DNA of 14,182 bases from Mycoplasmatota bacterium (GCA_012510745.1 JAAZHK010000004.1:1-14182), one strand, 5' to 3'. Shown: positions 1 to 7,245, counted from the first letter of the stretch. Translations and numbers: made by a program. The notes: generated by a model not told the origin, from the letters alone.

Positions 1-329
1 ATATTAGGCGCAGTATTATTATTGGGTTTTTTAAGCGTGCCCTTTAATTTAATATAATCACCTAATCGATATTGTTTTATAAACAATTTTTTAGTTTCTT
101 CATTTTTAAAAAAATAATGTCCTAATACTTTTTCTTTACCAATTATAATTATACTTACCTTTTGATTATTTATTTTTATATCATAAATATATCCTTTAAT
201 TTCTGTTTCATTTAATTTATATTTAGGTTGATAACCTATATTAATAATTATAAAACAATAAACTCCAGTAATAATAAGTAAAAAGATATATAAATAATTA
301 GATAGTAATAAAATTCTTAATTTTAACAA
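1..329 (-). CDS. comEC: ComEC/Rec2 competence DNA channel, N-terminal part (gene runs off the left edge)
   Basis: Membrane channel that carries single-stranded DNA into the cytoplasm during transformation (family knowledge). Only the first 109 codons are in the window. The reading frame gives a hydrophobic segment at about residues 5-31, then a soluble beta-rich stretch at about 40-109. That stretch ends in GDYIKLKGTLKKPNNNTAPN, the pattern of the N-terminal OB-like (DUF4131) domain of ComEC. The frame has an in-frame stop upstream and no ATG, so the start must be non-ATG. I choose TTG at 329-327, which has AGGCGAGG six bases before it. This makes the gene overlap the end of comEA by 32 nt, and position right after comEA is the usual place for comEC. 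Identity rests on domain pattern plus context; the long membrane core is outside the window. Confidence 0.8.
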   Translation of the reverse strand, partial: MLKLRILLLSNYLYIFLLIITGVYCFIIINIGYQPKYKLNETEIKGYIYDIKINNQKVSIIIIGKEKVLGHYFFKNEETKKLFIKQYRLGDYIKLKGTLKKPNNNTAPN

Positions 330-981
330 ATATAGCCTCGCCTATACCTGATACTTTCATTATATCTTCTATAGTAACAAATAAACCAACTTCCTCTCGA
401 TAATTAATAATGCTAATAGCTTTGCTTTCACCAATTCCAGTTAAGGTCATTAATTCTTCTTTTGAAGCTTTATTTAAATTAACTAAATTCGTTTTTGTTG
501 TTGTTTCTGGGATTTCAATACAAGCATCATTTAAAATTATTTCTTGATATTCTAAACATTTTTCGTTTTTTACTTCATTTTCTTTTAAAGTTTTAATCAT
601 ATCTTTACTTTCTTCTTTACTATAAATAATAATGACCATTTCATCAAACACCTTTTTAGCAAGATTAATTATTTTACTATCTGCTCCTTCAGTTAAACCA
701 CCTGCTAACACAATAATATCATTAACTCTTAAGTTTTCATTAACTAAATAAATTCCTGGTTTATTTACCTCGCCTTTTATATCTACTGCTATTAAAGGAT
801 TTTCAATAAATTCATCTTTTTCGTCTATATTTAATTCTTCCATAACGGTAACTACTTCATTTATTGGATTTTTATAATTAAATTTAATAAAAATAAAAAT
901 ACCGAAAGACAAAATAAAAATTATACTACTTATAATTAATTCTTTCTTATATTTTATAATCTTTACAATAATTTCTGACAT
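298..981 (-). CDS. comEA: ComEA-like DNA-binding competence protein
   Basis: Membrane-anchored receptor that binds double-stranded DNA outside the cell and passes it to ComEC (family knowledge). The 227 residues show a short basic cytoplasmic start, one membrane anchor at about 13-33, an SLBB-type domain at about 63-121 (DIKGEVNKPGIY, VNDIIVLAGG), a linker, and a C-terminal double helix-hairpin-helix at about 166-227. The HhH region contains LVNLNKASKEEL, LTGIGESKA and VSGIGEAIF. This is the complete ComEA domain order at usual length. The linker carries Cys142 and Cys154, which would be extracellular and could form a disulfide. A clear TAGGAGGTT ribosome site precedes the ATG. The gene lies 25 nt after ftsW and overlaps comEC, so the three genes probably share a transcript. 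Confidence 0.93.
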   Translation of the reverse strand: MSEIIVKIIKYKKELIISSIIFILSFGIFIFIKFNYKNPINEVVTVMEELNIDEKDEFIENPLIAVDIKGEVNKPGIYLVNENLRVNDIIVLAGGLTEGADSKIINLAKKVFDEMVIIIYSKEESKDMIKTLKENEVKNEKCLEYQEIILNDACIEIPETTTKTNLVNLNKASKEELMTLTGIGESKAISIINYREEVGLFVTIEDIMKVSGIGEAIFVKIKNFITI

Positions 982-1006
982 AAAAAATAACCTCCTATAG
1001 AGATTA

Positions 1007-2161
1007 TTACTTCTTTTTTTTAATTACACCTTTTTTAATTATTTGTGTTTCTATATTTACTACTTGAACAAATGATAAAGCCATAATTAAACAAACAATA
1101 AAAGTGCCTCCATAACTAATAAATGGTAAGGGTACTCCGGTCAGCGGTATTATTCCTAATAAACCTCCTAAATTAATAAAAATATGAGTAAATATATAAA
1201 AAGCAATTCCATAACAAATTAATTGTCCCCTTAAATTATAACTGTTTTTCCCTATTTTTATAATTCTATATAAAACATATATATATAGCATAATAATAAT
1301 TAGACCAATAATTAATCCTAGTTCTTCAATTACTATAGCAAAAATAAAATCAGTATGTGCCTCAGGTAAATATAAATACTTTTGAGTACTATTACTTAAA
1401 CCTTTTCCAAATAAACCTCCACTATTAATAGCTATATAACCATTACATACTTGATTACCAATATTATAAAATTTCTCTTCACTGCAAGAATTCATATAAT
1501 CTAAACGTGTTCCTTTAATATTTTCTAATATTTGTTTCCGTGAAATAAAAACAGTTAATATTAAAACAATACTTAATAACATCAATAAACTCAAAATTGC
1601 TTTTTTTAAACTCTTTGAACTTGGGGATAATAAAAACATAAAAAAGATAATAATAGAAAAGATAAAAGCCGTTCCATAATCTGGCTGAGAAATAATAAGA
1701 AAGGCTATTACACCGGTAATTACTAAAGGGAAAAGTGCTTTAATATAGTTCTCTAATTTTTGTTTGTTTTGATCATAATAAGTCGCTAACCATATTATGA
1801 CAATTATTTTAGCTAGTTCGCTAGGTTGAAGTTGAAAAAAACCTAAAGATATCCATCCTACCGTGTCATTAGTAGCAGTTCCATAAATTAATAAACCTAA
1901 TAACAGAACAATAATAGCTATTATGCCAACAGAAGCTAGAAATTTATAATATTTAGAATTAATCTTAATAGTTATTAATCCCCCTATTAAACCGGCTATA
2001 AGAGCAATTATTTGAACTACAAAAAAATGATATGTAGCTTTATTATAGCGCATATAAGCAGCAATATTAGATGATGAAAAAACCATTAATAGGCCTATGG
2101 TAAATAAAATAATATTACTAATTAATAATGGTTTATCTAAATTACGCAAAACTTTTTTCAT
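1007..2161 (-). CDS. ftsW: FtsW/RodA/SpoVE-family peptidoglycan glycosyltransferase (SEDS), FtsW-like
   Basis: Polytopic SEDS protein that polymerises lipid II into glycan strands together with a class B PBP (family knowledge). The 384 residues give about ten hydrophobic segments. Family motifs are in order: QPSELAK at 112-118, QPDYGTA at 159-165, SGGLFGKGLSNSTQKYLYLP at about 248-266, HTDFIFAIVIEELG at 269-282 with the conserved catalytic Asp271, and LPFISYGGT at 345-353. PFISYGG and the length favour FtsW or SpoVE over RodA, but the subgroup is not certain. The large exocytoplasmic loop contains Cys226 and Cys239, which I do not recall as a general feature of the family. Ribosome site TAGGAT precedes the ATG. 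It is the first gene of the ftsW-comEA-comEC run, an unusual partnership. Confidence 0.9.
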   Translation of the reverse strand: MKKVLRNLDKPLLISNIILFTIGLLMVFSSSNIAAYMRYNKATYHFFVVQIIALIAGLIGGLITIKINSKYYKFLASVGIIAIIVLLLGLLIYGTATNDTVGWISLGFFQLQPSELAKIIVIIWLATYYDQNKQKLENYIKALFPLVITGVIAFLIISQPDYGTAFIFSIIIFFMFLLSPSSKSLKKAILSLLMLLSIVLILTVFISRKQILENIKGTRLDYMNSCSEEKFYNIGNQVCNGYIAINSGGLFGKGLSNSTQKYLYLPEAHTDFIFAIVIEELGLIIGLIIIMLYIYVLYRIIKIGKNSYNLRGQLICYGIAFYIFTHIFINLGGLLGIIPLTGVPLPFISYGGTFIVCLIMALSFVQVVNIETQIIKKGVIKKKK

Positions 2162-2178
2162 ATTATCACTATCCTATA

Positions 2179-2190
2179 ATTATATTATCA
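2179..2190 (-). promoter_or_regulatory. Candidate promoter -10 region for ftsW-comEA-comEC
   Basis: On the minus strand, TGATAATAT (an extended -10) at 2190-2182 overlaps TATAAT at 2184-2179, about 20 nt before the ftsW ATG. No good -35 box lies 16-18 nt upstream. The region is AT-rich, so chance matches are easy. Confidence 0.35.
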
Positions 2191-2236
2191 TATTTTTATT
2201 AGTTTTGATATATTATTTAAAAATAGTCATTTACCT

Positions 2237-2270
2237 TTGTCACATTTTAATATTATTAATAAACTATACT
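2237..2270 (+). promoter_or_regulatory. Candidate promoter for the 54-aa Cys-rich membrane protein
   Basis: TTGTCA at 2237-2242 can be paired with TAAACT at 2260-2265 at 17-nt spacing. A better -10 sequence, TATACT, is at 2265-2270, but it is 22 nt from TTGTCA. The exact promoter is therefore unclear. It lies about 30 nt upstream of the start codon. Confidence 0.35.
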
Positions 2271-2296
2271 AGATAACAAATAAAGGAGGTTATTAT

Positions 2297-2461
2297 ATGA
2301 ATTATTTTGGAGGGTCTCCTTGCGGATGCTGCCCTAACGTTTCAACAACTTGTTGTCCAATGCCAACATGTGGATGTGCTCCTACAGGATCTAATTATGC
2401 TATTATTTTAGTATTATTTATTTTATTAGTTATAATTATTGGAGCAAGATTTATATCTTAG
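2297..2461 (+). CDS. Tiny Cys-rich membrane protein, YjcZ-type (54 aa)
   Basis: Short gene with a textbook ribosome site, AAAGGAGGT at 2282-2290, six bases before its ATG, and an immediate hairpin terminator. Residues 1-32 hold eight cysteines (9, 11, 12, 19, 20, 25, 27 and nearby), mixed with Gly and Pro, as in CGCCP and CGCAP. Residues 34-49 form one membrane helix, NYAIILVLFILLVIIIGA. This helix matches the pattern of the YjcZ/tiny-TM family of Bacilli, where FALIVVLFILLIIVG is typical and some members are sporulation-associated. The Cys-rich head resembles metal-binding or cross-linked coat-like peptides, which is inference. The biochemical role is unknown. It is a separate transcription unit divergent from ftsW. 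Confidence 0.8.
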   Translation: MNYFGGSPCGCCPNVSTTCCPMPTCGCAPTGSNYAIILVLFILLVIIIGARFIS

Positions 2462-2483
2462 GGAATTTCTTTCCCTTTTTTTT
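2460..2483 (+). terminator. Intrinsic terminator after the 54-aa membrane protein
   Basis: Stem AGGGAA / TTCCCT with a five-base loop TTTCT, then eight T. The stem starts inside the TAG stop codon. The T-tract also occupies the -35 position of the following def promoter. Confidence 0.75.
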
Positions 2484-2495
2484 CGCTTGATTTTA

Positions 2496-2504
2496 TGTTA
2501 TAAT
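2496..2504 (+). promoter_or_regulatory. Extended -10 promoter of def
   Basis: TGTTATAAT is a perfect -10 with the TGn extension. The -35 position falls in the T-tract of the preceding terminator. Transcription would begin near 2511, leaving a leader of only about 15 nt before the ATG at 2525, just enough for the GGTGAT ribosome site. Confidence 0.6.
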
Positions 2505-2524
2505 ATTGGCGTGTGGTGATAATT

Positions 2525-3073
2525 ATGTTAAAAAATAAAGATATTTTAGATGAAAATAAAAAAATCTTAAGAACTAAAAGTACTGATGTAATTTTTCCTA
2601 TGAAACAAGATGATTTAAATAATATAAATTTAATGATTGAGTACTTAATAAATAGTCAAATTGAAGATATGTGTCAAAAATATAAATTACGTCCTGGAAT
2701 GGGATTAGCAGCAATTCAATTAGGGATTCCTAAAAGATATTTTGTTATCGTTCATGAAGCAGAAGATAGTAAATTTACAAATTATGTTATTGTAAATCCT
2801 CAAATAATAAGCGCATCAGATGAAATGATTTATGTTGATAGTGGCGAAGGTTGTTTAAGTGTTAATCGTAATGTAGAAGGAATAGTTCCAAGACACGCTA
2901 GAGTAACTGTAGAAGGGTTTAATATTGATGGTAAAAAGATCAAAATAAGAGCTCGAGAAGAATTAGCAGTAGCTTTTCAACATGAAATAGATCATTTGAA
3001 TGGAATTATATTTACTGATCTAATTGATAAAGAAGATCCCTTTAAAGATATGAACAAATATCGGGCAATCTAA
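2525..3073 (+). CDS. def: Peptide deformylase
   Basis: Removes the formyl group from the N-terminal methionine of new proteins, using a metal ion (family knowledge). All three family motifs are present: GMGLAAIQ at 58-65, EGCLS at 108-112 with metal ligand Cys110, and HEIDH at 153-157 with ligands His153 and His157 and catalytic Glu154. An insertion between the N-terminus and motif 1 and the total of 182 aa fit the type 2 enzymes of Gram-positive bacteria. A GTG at 2513 would also open this frame, but it overlaps the GGTGAT ribosome site (2515-2520) and would be almost at the transcript start, so I prefer ATG 2525. It converges with uppP and shares its terminator. Confidence 0.95.
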   Translation: MLKNKDILDENKKILRTKSTDVIFPMKQDDLNNINLMIEYLINSQIEDMCQKYKLRPGMGLAAIQLGIPKRYFVIVHEAEDSKFTNYVIVNPQIISASDEMIYVDSGEGCLSVNRNVEGIVPRHARVTVEGFNIDGKKIKIRAREELAVAFQHEIDHLNGIIFTDLIDKEDPFKDMNKYRAI

Positions 3074-3098
3074 AAAGACTATAAATTATAGTCTTTTT
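3072..3098. terminator. Bidirectional terminator shared by def and uppP
   Basis: Perfect 12-bp inverted repeat AAAAAGACTATA / TATAGTCTTTTT with a three-base loop. It has an A-run on one side and a T-run on the other, so it works on both strands. The def stop (3071-3073) and the uppP stop (3097-3099) both overlap its arms. Confidence 0.88.
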
Positions 3099-3903
3099 AG
3101 ATTAAAGTTAATATAATAATAACTATACCAAGAAGTAATCGATACCACATAAATATTTTAAAATCATGTTTTTTCAAATATTTTAATAAAAAAGCAATAC
3201 ATAATAAACCGATAATAAAGGATACTAAAATACCAATAATAAAAATAGACCAATATGATTGAATTAAAAGAAGTGTTTCTTTTTCTAAAAGTTTAATTAT
3301 CGTTGCACCTGCTACTATAGGTGCTGATAAATAGAAAGAAAATTTAGCAGCGCTTTCTCGATCGAGCTTTAATAAACGACCTGTTGCTATAGTTGTACCA
3401 CTTCTTGAAAAGCCAGGAATTAAAGCTAGTATTTGAGAACAGCCTATCAAAAAAGCTTCTTTCATACTAATATTATGAAGTTCTTTAATTAAAGGACTTT
3501 TTTTATCTACAATATAAATAATAATACCCATAATAATTAAAGCAATTGCAATTATTAATAAATTAGAGCGGATATAACCATCAATAATGTCTTCAAATAA
3601 AAAGCCTATAATAGCGGCTGGAATTGTAGCTAAAACAATATACCAAAAAAGTTTACCACTTTTATCTTTAATCCCCATAGTTAAACCTTTAGTTATCATG
3701 TTAATAAAATCTTTATAAAAATAAATGGAAATGGCTAATAAAGTACCAAAATGTAATGCAATATCGAAAATTAAAGTAACATTACTTGGGATAGATGATC
3801 CAATATTAAAAAGATCTCTAAAAACAATTAAATGAGCGCTACTAGAGATAGGTAAAAACTCAGCTATTCCTTGAATAATACCTAATATAATAATTTCAAG
3901 CAT
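3097..3903 (-). CDS. uppP: Undecaprenyl-diphosphatase (BacA/UppP)
   Basis: Dephosphorylates undecaprenyl pyrophosphate so the lipid carrier of cell-wall synthesis can be reused; it also gives bacitracin tolerance (family knowledge). The 268-residue polytopic protein has the two signature motifs: QGIAEFLPISSSAHL at 11-25, with the conserved glutamate Glu15 and His24, and PGFSRSGTT at 163-171 with Arg167. Length matches the family. Ribosome site GTAGGAGG sits eight bases before the ATG. The gene follows the 100-aa membrane protein by 13 nt and is almost certainly cotranscribed with it from the promoter at 4243-4272. Confidence 0.96.
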   Translation of the reverse strand: MLEIIILGIIQGIAEFLPISSSAHLIVFRDLFNIGSSIPSNVTLIFDIALHFGTLLAISIYFYKDFINMITKGLTMGIKDKSGKLFWYIVLATIPAAIIGFLFEDIIDGYIRSNLLIIAIALIIMGIIIYIVDKKSPLIKELHNISMKEAFLIGCSQILALIPGFSRSGTTIATGRLLKLDRESAAKFSFYLSAPIVAGATIIKLLEKETLLLIQSYWSIFIIGILVSFIIGLLCIAFLLKYLKKHDFKIFMWYRLLLGIVIIILTLI

Positions 3904-3916
3904 AAATCCTCCTACG

Positions 3917-4219
3917 TTATTTTCTATCCCATAAATATTTAATAATTAAAGCTAAAAAAATTAAATAAATAGCTACTAAAATCCACATTAAAATTGTTGC
4001 TAAATCTCCTGATGTATATTTATGAATTATAGCCGGAATACTAGGAGAAAAATATTTACTTATAATAAGATTCATTTCACCTAAATTAATATTGTTTTTA
4101 ATAAAAGTTAAAATTCTAAATAAAATATCAAATATAACTATTAAATAAATAAATCCATTAAAACTTTTAAAAACAAATGCTACTAACATTAAAATAATAA
4201 TTAAATATATCAATTCCAT
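3917..4219 (-). CDS. Unknown 100-aa membrane protein encoded upstream of uppP
   Basis: I do not recognise this protein. It has an almost uninterrupted hydrophobic first half (about 2-22 and 23-43, likely two membrane segments), a polar stretch at about 43-70 (KNNINLGEMN, PSIPAIIHKYTSG), a third hydrophobic segment at about 71-94 and a basic tail ending KYLWDRK. There are no cysteines and no signal-peptidase site I trust. Ribosome site AGAGGTT and a strong promoter precede it, and it ends 13 nt before uppP. It is therefore a real gene whose product is made together with the lipid-phosphatase. Roles as a UppP partner or in envelope physiology are guesses from position only. Confidence 0.75.
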   Translation of the reverse strand: MELIYLIIILMLVAFVFKSFNGFIYLIVIFDILFRILTFIKNNINLGEMNLIISKYFSPSIPAIIHKYTSGDLATILMWILVAIYLIFLALIIKYLWDRK

Positions 4220-4242
4220 AATAAACCTCTATTCTTTTATTA

Positions 4243-4272
4243 ATTATATCAAAAGCTTTATAAATAGGTCAA
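4243..4272 (-). promoter_or_regulatory. Promoter of the 100-aa membrane protein and uppP
   Basis: Minus strand TTGACC (4272-4267), 18-nt spacer, TATAAT (4248-4243), with a TGA extension just before the -10. It lies in the short gap after queH and about 25 nt before the ATG at 4219. Confidence 0.75.
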
Positions 4273-4278
4273 TACAAA

Positions 4279-4875
4279 CTATGGTTTTTTAGAATAATCA
4301 CAACCACAAAAATCTTGACGATATAACTCATATTTCTTTGCTAATTCAATTGATTTTAAATAGCCATTATTCTTTTTAAAATCTGAATACAAAAATTTCA
4401 CTTTATATTTAGTTTCTAATCTATGCCCTATTTCATTAATAATATCAGCTCTTTTATAAGGACTTATTGTCAAAGTTGTACCAAAGTAATCAAAAGTATT
4501 TAAAGATGCATATTTAGCTGTTTCTTCAAGTCTTAAGGAGTAACACTTATAACAACGTGTTCCTCCTTCCTTTTCTTTTTCTAAACCTTTAACTAGATTA
4601 TTATATTTATCAGGTTGATAATCTCCTTCTATAAAACTAACAGGATATTTAACTTGATATTGTTTTATAAAACGAATTTGTTCTTTCAATCTTATTTGAT
4701 ATTCTTCTTCATCTGTTATATTAGAATTATAATAAAAAATAGTTATTTTAAAGTAACTAGATAGATATGCTATAACATAAGTACTACAAGGAGCACAACA
4801 ACTATGTAATAACAAACTAGGGATAGTCTCTAAATTATTAATAATTTTTTCTAATTCTTTTTGATAGTTAATCAC
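4279..4875 (-). CDS. queH: Epoxyqueuosine reductase QueH
   Basis: Performs the last step of queuosine synthesis in tRNA, reducing epoxyqueuosine to queuosine; it is the non-homologous replacement of QueG (family knowledge). The 198 residues carry the full set of QueH signatures: LLHSCCAPC at 22-30, EGGTRCYKCY at 103-112, FGTTLTISPYK at 131-141 and YRQDFCGCDYSK at 185-196. The clustered cysteines (26, 27, 30, 108, 111, 190, 192) fit an iron-sulfur protein. The start is a GTG. GTG 4884 has no ribosome site, while GTG 4875 has GGTGAT four bases upstream, so I choose the latter. No other queuosine gene is nearby. Confidence 0.93.
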   Translation of the reverse strand: MINYQKELEKIINNLETIPSLLLHSCCAPCSTYVIAYLSSYFKITIFYYNSNITDEEEYQIRLKEQIRFIKQYQVKYPVSFIEGDYQPDKYNNLVKGLEKEKEGGTRCYKCYSLRLEETAKYASLNTFDYFGTTLTISPYKRADIINEIGHRLETKYKVKFLYSDFKKNNGYLKSIELAKKYELYRQDFCGCDYSKKP

Positions 4876-4892
4876 AGTAATCACCAGTTATT

Positions 4893-4921
4893 ATTTTAAC
4901 ACAAAAAACCAATTATTTAAA
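4893..4921 (-). promoter_or_regulatory. Candidate extended -10 promoter for queH
   Basis: Minus strand TGTTAAAAT (4901-4893), with TTTAAA at 4921-4916 as a weak -35 at 17-nt spacing. It overlaps the end of the upstream PBP gene. No terminator separates the two genes, so queH may also be read from the PBP transcript. Confidence 0.45.
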
Positions 4922-6919
4922 TATTTGGAAAAAAGCATCTGATACTCTTCTTGTAATTCTTTTATTTACAGTTGTTTGATAAGTTGAATTACTATTAACT
5001 TTTCTAATATCAGGCGAAATAACTGCTAGAGCCATTTTGGGATTATCATATGGTGCATAACCAATAAATGCGTTAGTTAAAGTTTCAGTATCAATAATAT
5101 TATCATTATTAGTATCAATAAAAGTTTCACTAGTACCTGTTTTTCCAGCCGGTTGATAACTTGGATTTATATAGCTATTACCTAATCCGTTAGTCATAAC
5201 TAATCGAAATCCAGCTTTTATTCTTTCTAAATAAAGAGGATTAGCATCAACAATATTAAGCAATTCTTTTTCTTTTGTTTTAAATAAAGGACCGATTTCA
5301 TTATTATCGCTTGCTTGATGGATTGCCTTTATAATATAAGGTTTATAACGATTCCCATCAGATGCTATAGTATTAATATATTGACTAATTTGCATAGCTG
5401 TATAACTATCATATTGACCCATAGAAAAATCTAATAAAAAACCAGCATCTGTTTTATTTCCAATGTAACCTACACTTTCTTTTCCTAATTCAAAACCTGT
5501 CTCAACTCCTAAACCAAATTGATTAAATAGTTTTCGATATATATTAAAAGCCTCAATGTTTATTTTTAATGGTCCATTATAAACATAATTAGCTCCTCCT
5601 ACATCCATTGCTATTTTAAACTGATAGACATTTGAAGACATAGCTAAAGCTTGTAAATCATTTAGATTGCCTAATGTTTTCCAAGAACATTTTTTTGGTG
5701 TTGCCAAAATTTTAATACACTCATCTTTTTTGACATCACCTATTTGTAAAACCCCTGTTTGATATCCAACTAACATAGATGCTCCCTTAACAATACTTCC
5801 AGGAACTACAGGATTAGTTAATAAACCTGTTGTATAATCAATAAATTTATAATTAGCACCACTATTTAATATTTGTTTACCACTAATAGCTAAAATAGCA
5901 CCTGTTTCTGGTTCAGAAATAATAACATAACTACGATTATAATAATCAGTATTTGGTTCTCTTTTAGCTTTTAGAATTTCTTCTTCTAAAATACTTTCAA
6001 TAGCTATTTGTAAATTAATATCTATAGTTAAAACTAAATCTTTTCCCCTTTTCCCTTCTTTATATAAAATTAAGTTATTATCTTGAACTTTATATACTTC
6101 TTTTTGGCCTTTTAATGTATCTTCATATGTCTTTTCTATATAACTAGTACCAACAATATCATTAAGCTCATAGCCCTTAGCTAAATACATATCAACTTCT
6201 TCTTCTTGAATAGAACCAATGCTTCCTAATAAACTCCTTAAAGTATTTCCATATAAATATTCTCTTTCCCACGATATCATTGTTTTAAATCCATTTAATA
6301 AATGATTTTGTTCAGCAATATAAGCATATTCAGAATCAGAAACATTTTTATCTTTAATAATATGATCTTCATAATAATAACCATTATTCATTAAACAATA
6401 TAAATATATAGCCTTTTTATCATGGTCATCATAAATCATCAAATCTTCTTCTGTAATTCTATCTAATTTTAAAGTATAAAACTCTTCAGCAGATAATAAA
6501 TGATTTTGATATTTCTTTATTTCTTCTTTAGTTAACTTCTTTTTGATATTATCTGATTGATCTAAAATATAATAATCTTTTATTTGCCGTAAACTAAGCT
6601 TATGATAAGGTAATTCTAAATAATTAATAATTTCATACGCTAAAGCTTTTTCTTCTTTAAAAGTAATTCCTTTCTTTTTTTTATAACTAATAACATATAA
6701 TGGTTTATTATCTACTAAAAGATTATAATTGCGATCATATATACGTCCTCTGGGTGCAACAGAGCCATCAACATATTCTATAACCAAAGAAGATAACACT
6801 TCTTTATAATATTTTTGTTTCATAATCATAAGACTATATAATTTTATAATTATATAAATGAAAATAATTATAATTATAGTTTTTAATATTTTAAATCTTT
6901 TATCAACAATTTTATCCAT
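4913..6919 (-). CDS. Class B penicillin-binding protein (transpeptidase), PbpA/PbpH-like
   Basis: Cross-links peptidoglycan on the outer face of the membrane, normally paired with a SEDS polymerase (family knowledge). The 668 residues show one anchor at about 13-33, the RGRIYDRNYNLLVDN motif of the PBP dimerisation domain at about 57-71, and a transpeptidase domain from about 295. Active-site motifs are S375-I-V-K378 (SxxK), S428-S-N430 (SxN) and K593-T-G595. PGSIVKGAS and ALAMSSNVYQFK resemble the elongation PBPs PbpA/PbpH of Bacilli, so a rod-elongation role is likely but not proven. There is no PASTA domain. A Ca-loop-like DTNNDNIID lies at about 602-610, and Cys401/Cys411 may pair. I use ATG 6919: the ATG at 6931 overlaps the GGTGAG ribosome site. 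Confidence 0.93.
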   Translation of the reverse strand: MDKIVDKRFKILKTIIIIIFIYIIIKLYSLMIMKQKYYKEVLSSLVIEYVDGSVAPRGRIYDRNYNLLVDNKPLYVISYKKKKGITFKEEKALAYEIINYLELPYHKLSLRQIKDYYILDQSDNIKKKLTKEEIKKYQNHLLSAEEFYTLKLDRITEEDLMIYDDHDKKAIYLYCLMNNGYYYEDHIIKDKNVSDSEYAYIAEQNHLLNGFKTMISWEREYLYGNTLRSLLGSIGSIQEEEVDMYLAKGYELNDIVGTSYIEKTYEDTLKGQKEVYKVQDNNLILYKEGKRGKDLVLTIDINLQIAIESILEEEILKAKREPNTDYYNRSYVIISEPETGAILAISGKQILNSGANYKFIDYTTGLLTNPVVPGSIVKGASMLVGYQTGVLQIGDVKKDECIKILATPKKCSWKTLGNLNDLQALAMSSNVYQFKIAMDVGGANYVYNGPLKINIEAFNIYRKLFNQFGLGVETGFELGKESVGYIGNKTDAGFLLDFSMGQYDSYTAMQISQYINTIASDGNRYKPYIIKAIHQASDNNEIGPLFKTKEKELLNIVDANPLYLERIKAGFRLVMTNGLGNSYINPSYQPAGKTGTSETFIDTNNDNIIDTETLTNAFIGYAPYDNPKMALAVISPDIRKVNSNSTYQTTVNKRITRRVSDAFFQIFK

Positions 6920-6931
6920 TATGCTCACCAT

Positions 6932-6990
6932 TATTATTATGTGAATTAATAAAATTATTATAATAACATATAAATTTATAAGGAGGAAAT
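6932..6990. promoter_or_regulatory. Divergent promoter region between the PBP gene and the DUF2624-like gene
   Basis: AT-only stretch with TATAAT at 6959-6964 on the plus strand and a near-symmetric TATAAT on the minus strand; TGTTATTAT is also readable on the minus strand. No convincing -35 is seen for either direction. The plus gene has a strong AAGGAGG at 6980-6986. Confidence 0.35.
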
Positions 6991-7245
6991 ATGTACGATA
7001 ATTTAATAAAACAGTATATTAATAAATTAGATAATCAAATGGTTATAGAATTATGTCAAAAAAAAGAAATAAACATTAATGAAAAAGAAGCTGATACTTT
7101 ATTAAAATATACAAAAAAATATTGGGAGATTTTTTATAGAGGTGATCCTTCTGATATTATAAAAGAATTAGAACAAAAAATTAATTCTCAAGCTTTTTTA
7201 CAATTAAAAAAACTTTATATTGAATATAAAAACAAGATTAATTAA
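6991..7245 (+). CDS. Small cytoplasmic protein, DUF2624/YqfT-like
   Basis: 84-residue, mostly helical, charged protein with no signal or membrane segment. The pattern INEKEADTLLKYTKKYW followed by DPSDIIKELEQKINSQAFLQLKKLY resembles DUF2624 (Bacillus YqfT). In that family a helix with an early Ala/Leu pattern is followed by an ER-xK-xI-type helix and a final helix. Adjacency to nfo supports this, since yqfS (nfo) and yqfT are neighbours in Bacillus, although here the two genes face each other. Function is unknown in the family as far as I know. It has a strong AAGGAGGAAAT ribosome site. Its last eight bases overlap the 3' end of nfo and lie inside a shared terminator. Confidence 0.7.
   Translation: MYDNLIKQYINKLDNQMVIELCQKKEININEKEADTLLKYTKKYWEIFYRGDPSDIIKELEQKINSQAFLQLKKLYIEYKNKIN

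Noticed and set aside
2162..2296. A further gene in the gap upstream of the tiny membrane protein
   Set aside because: No frame of useful length with a ribosome site on either strand; the stretch is best read as divergent promoters.
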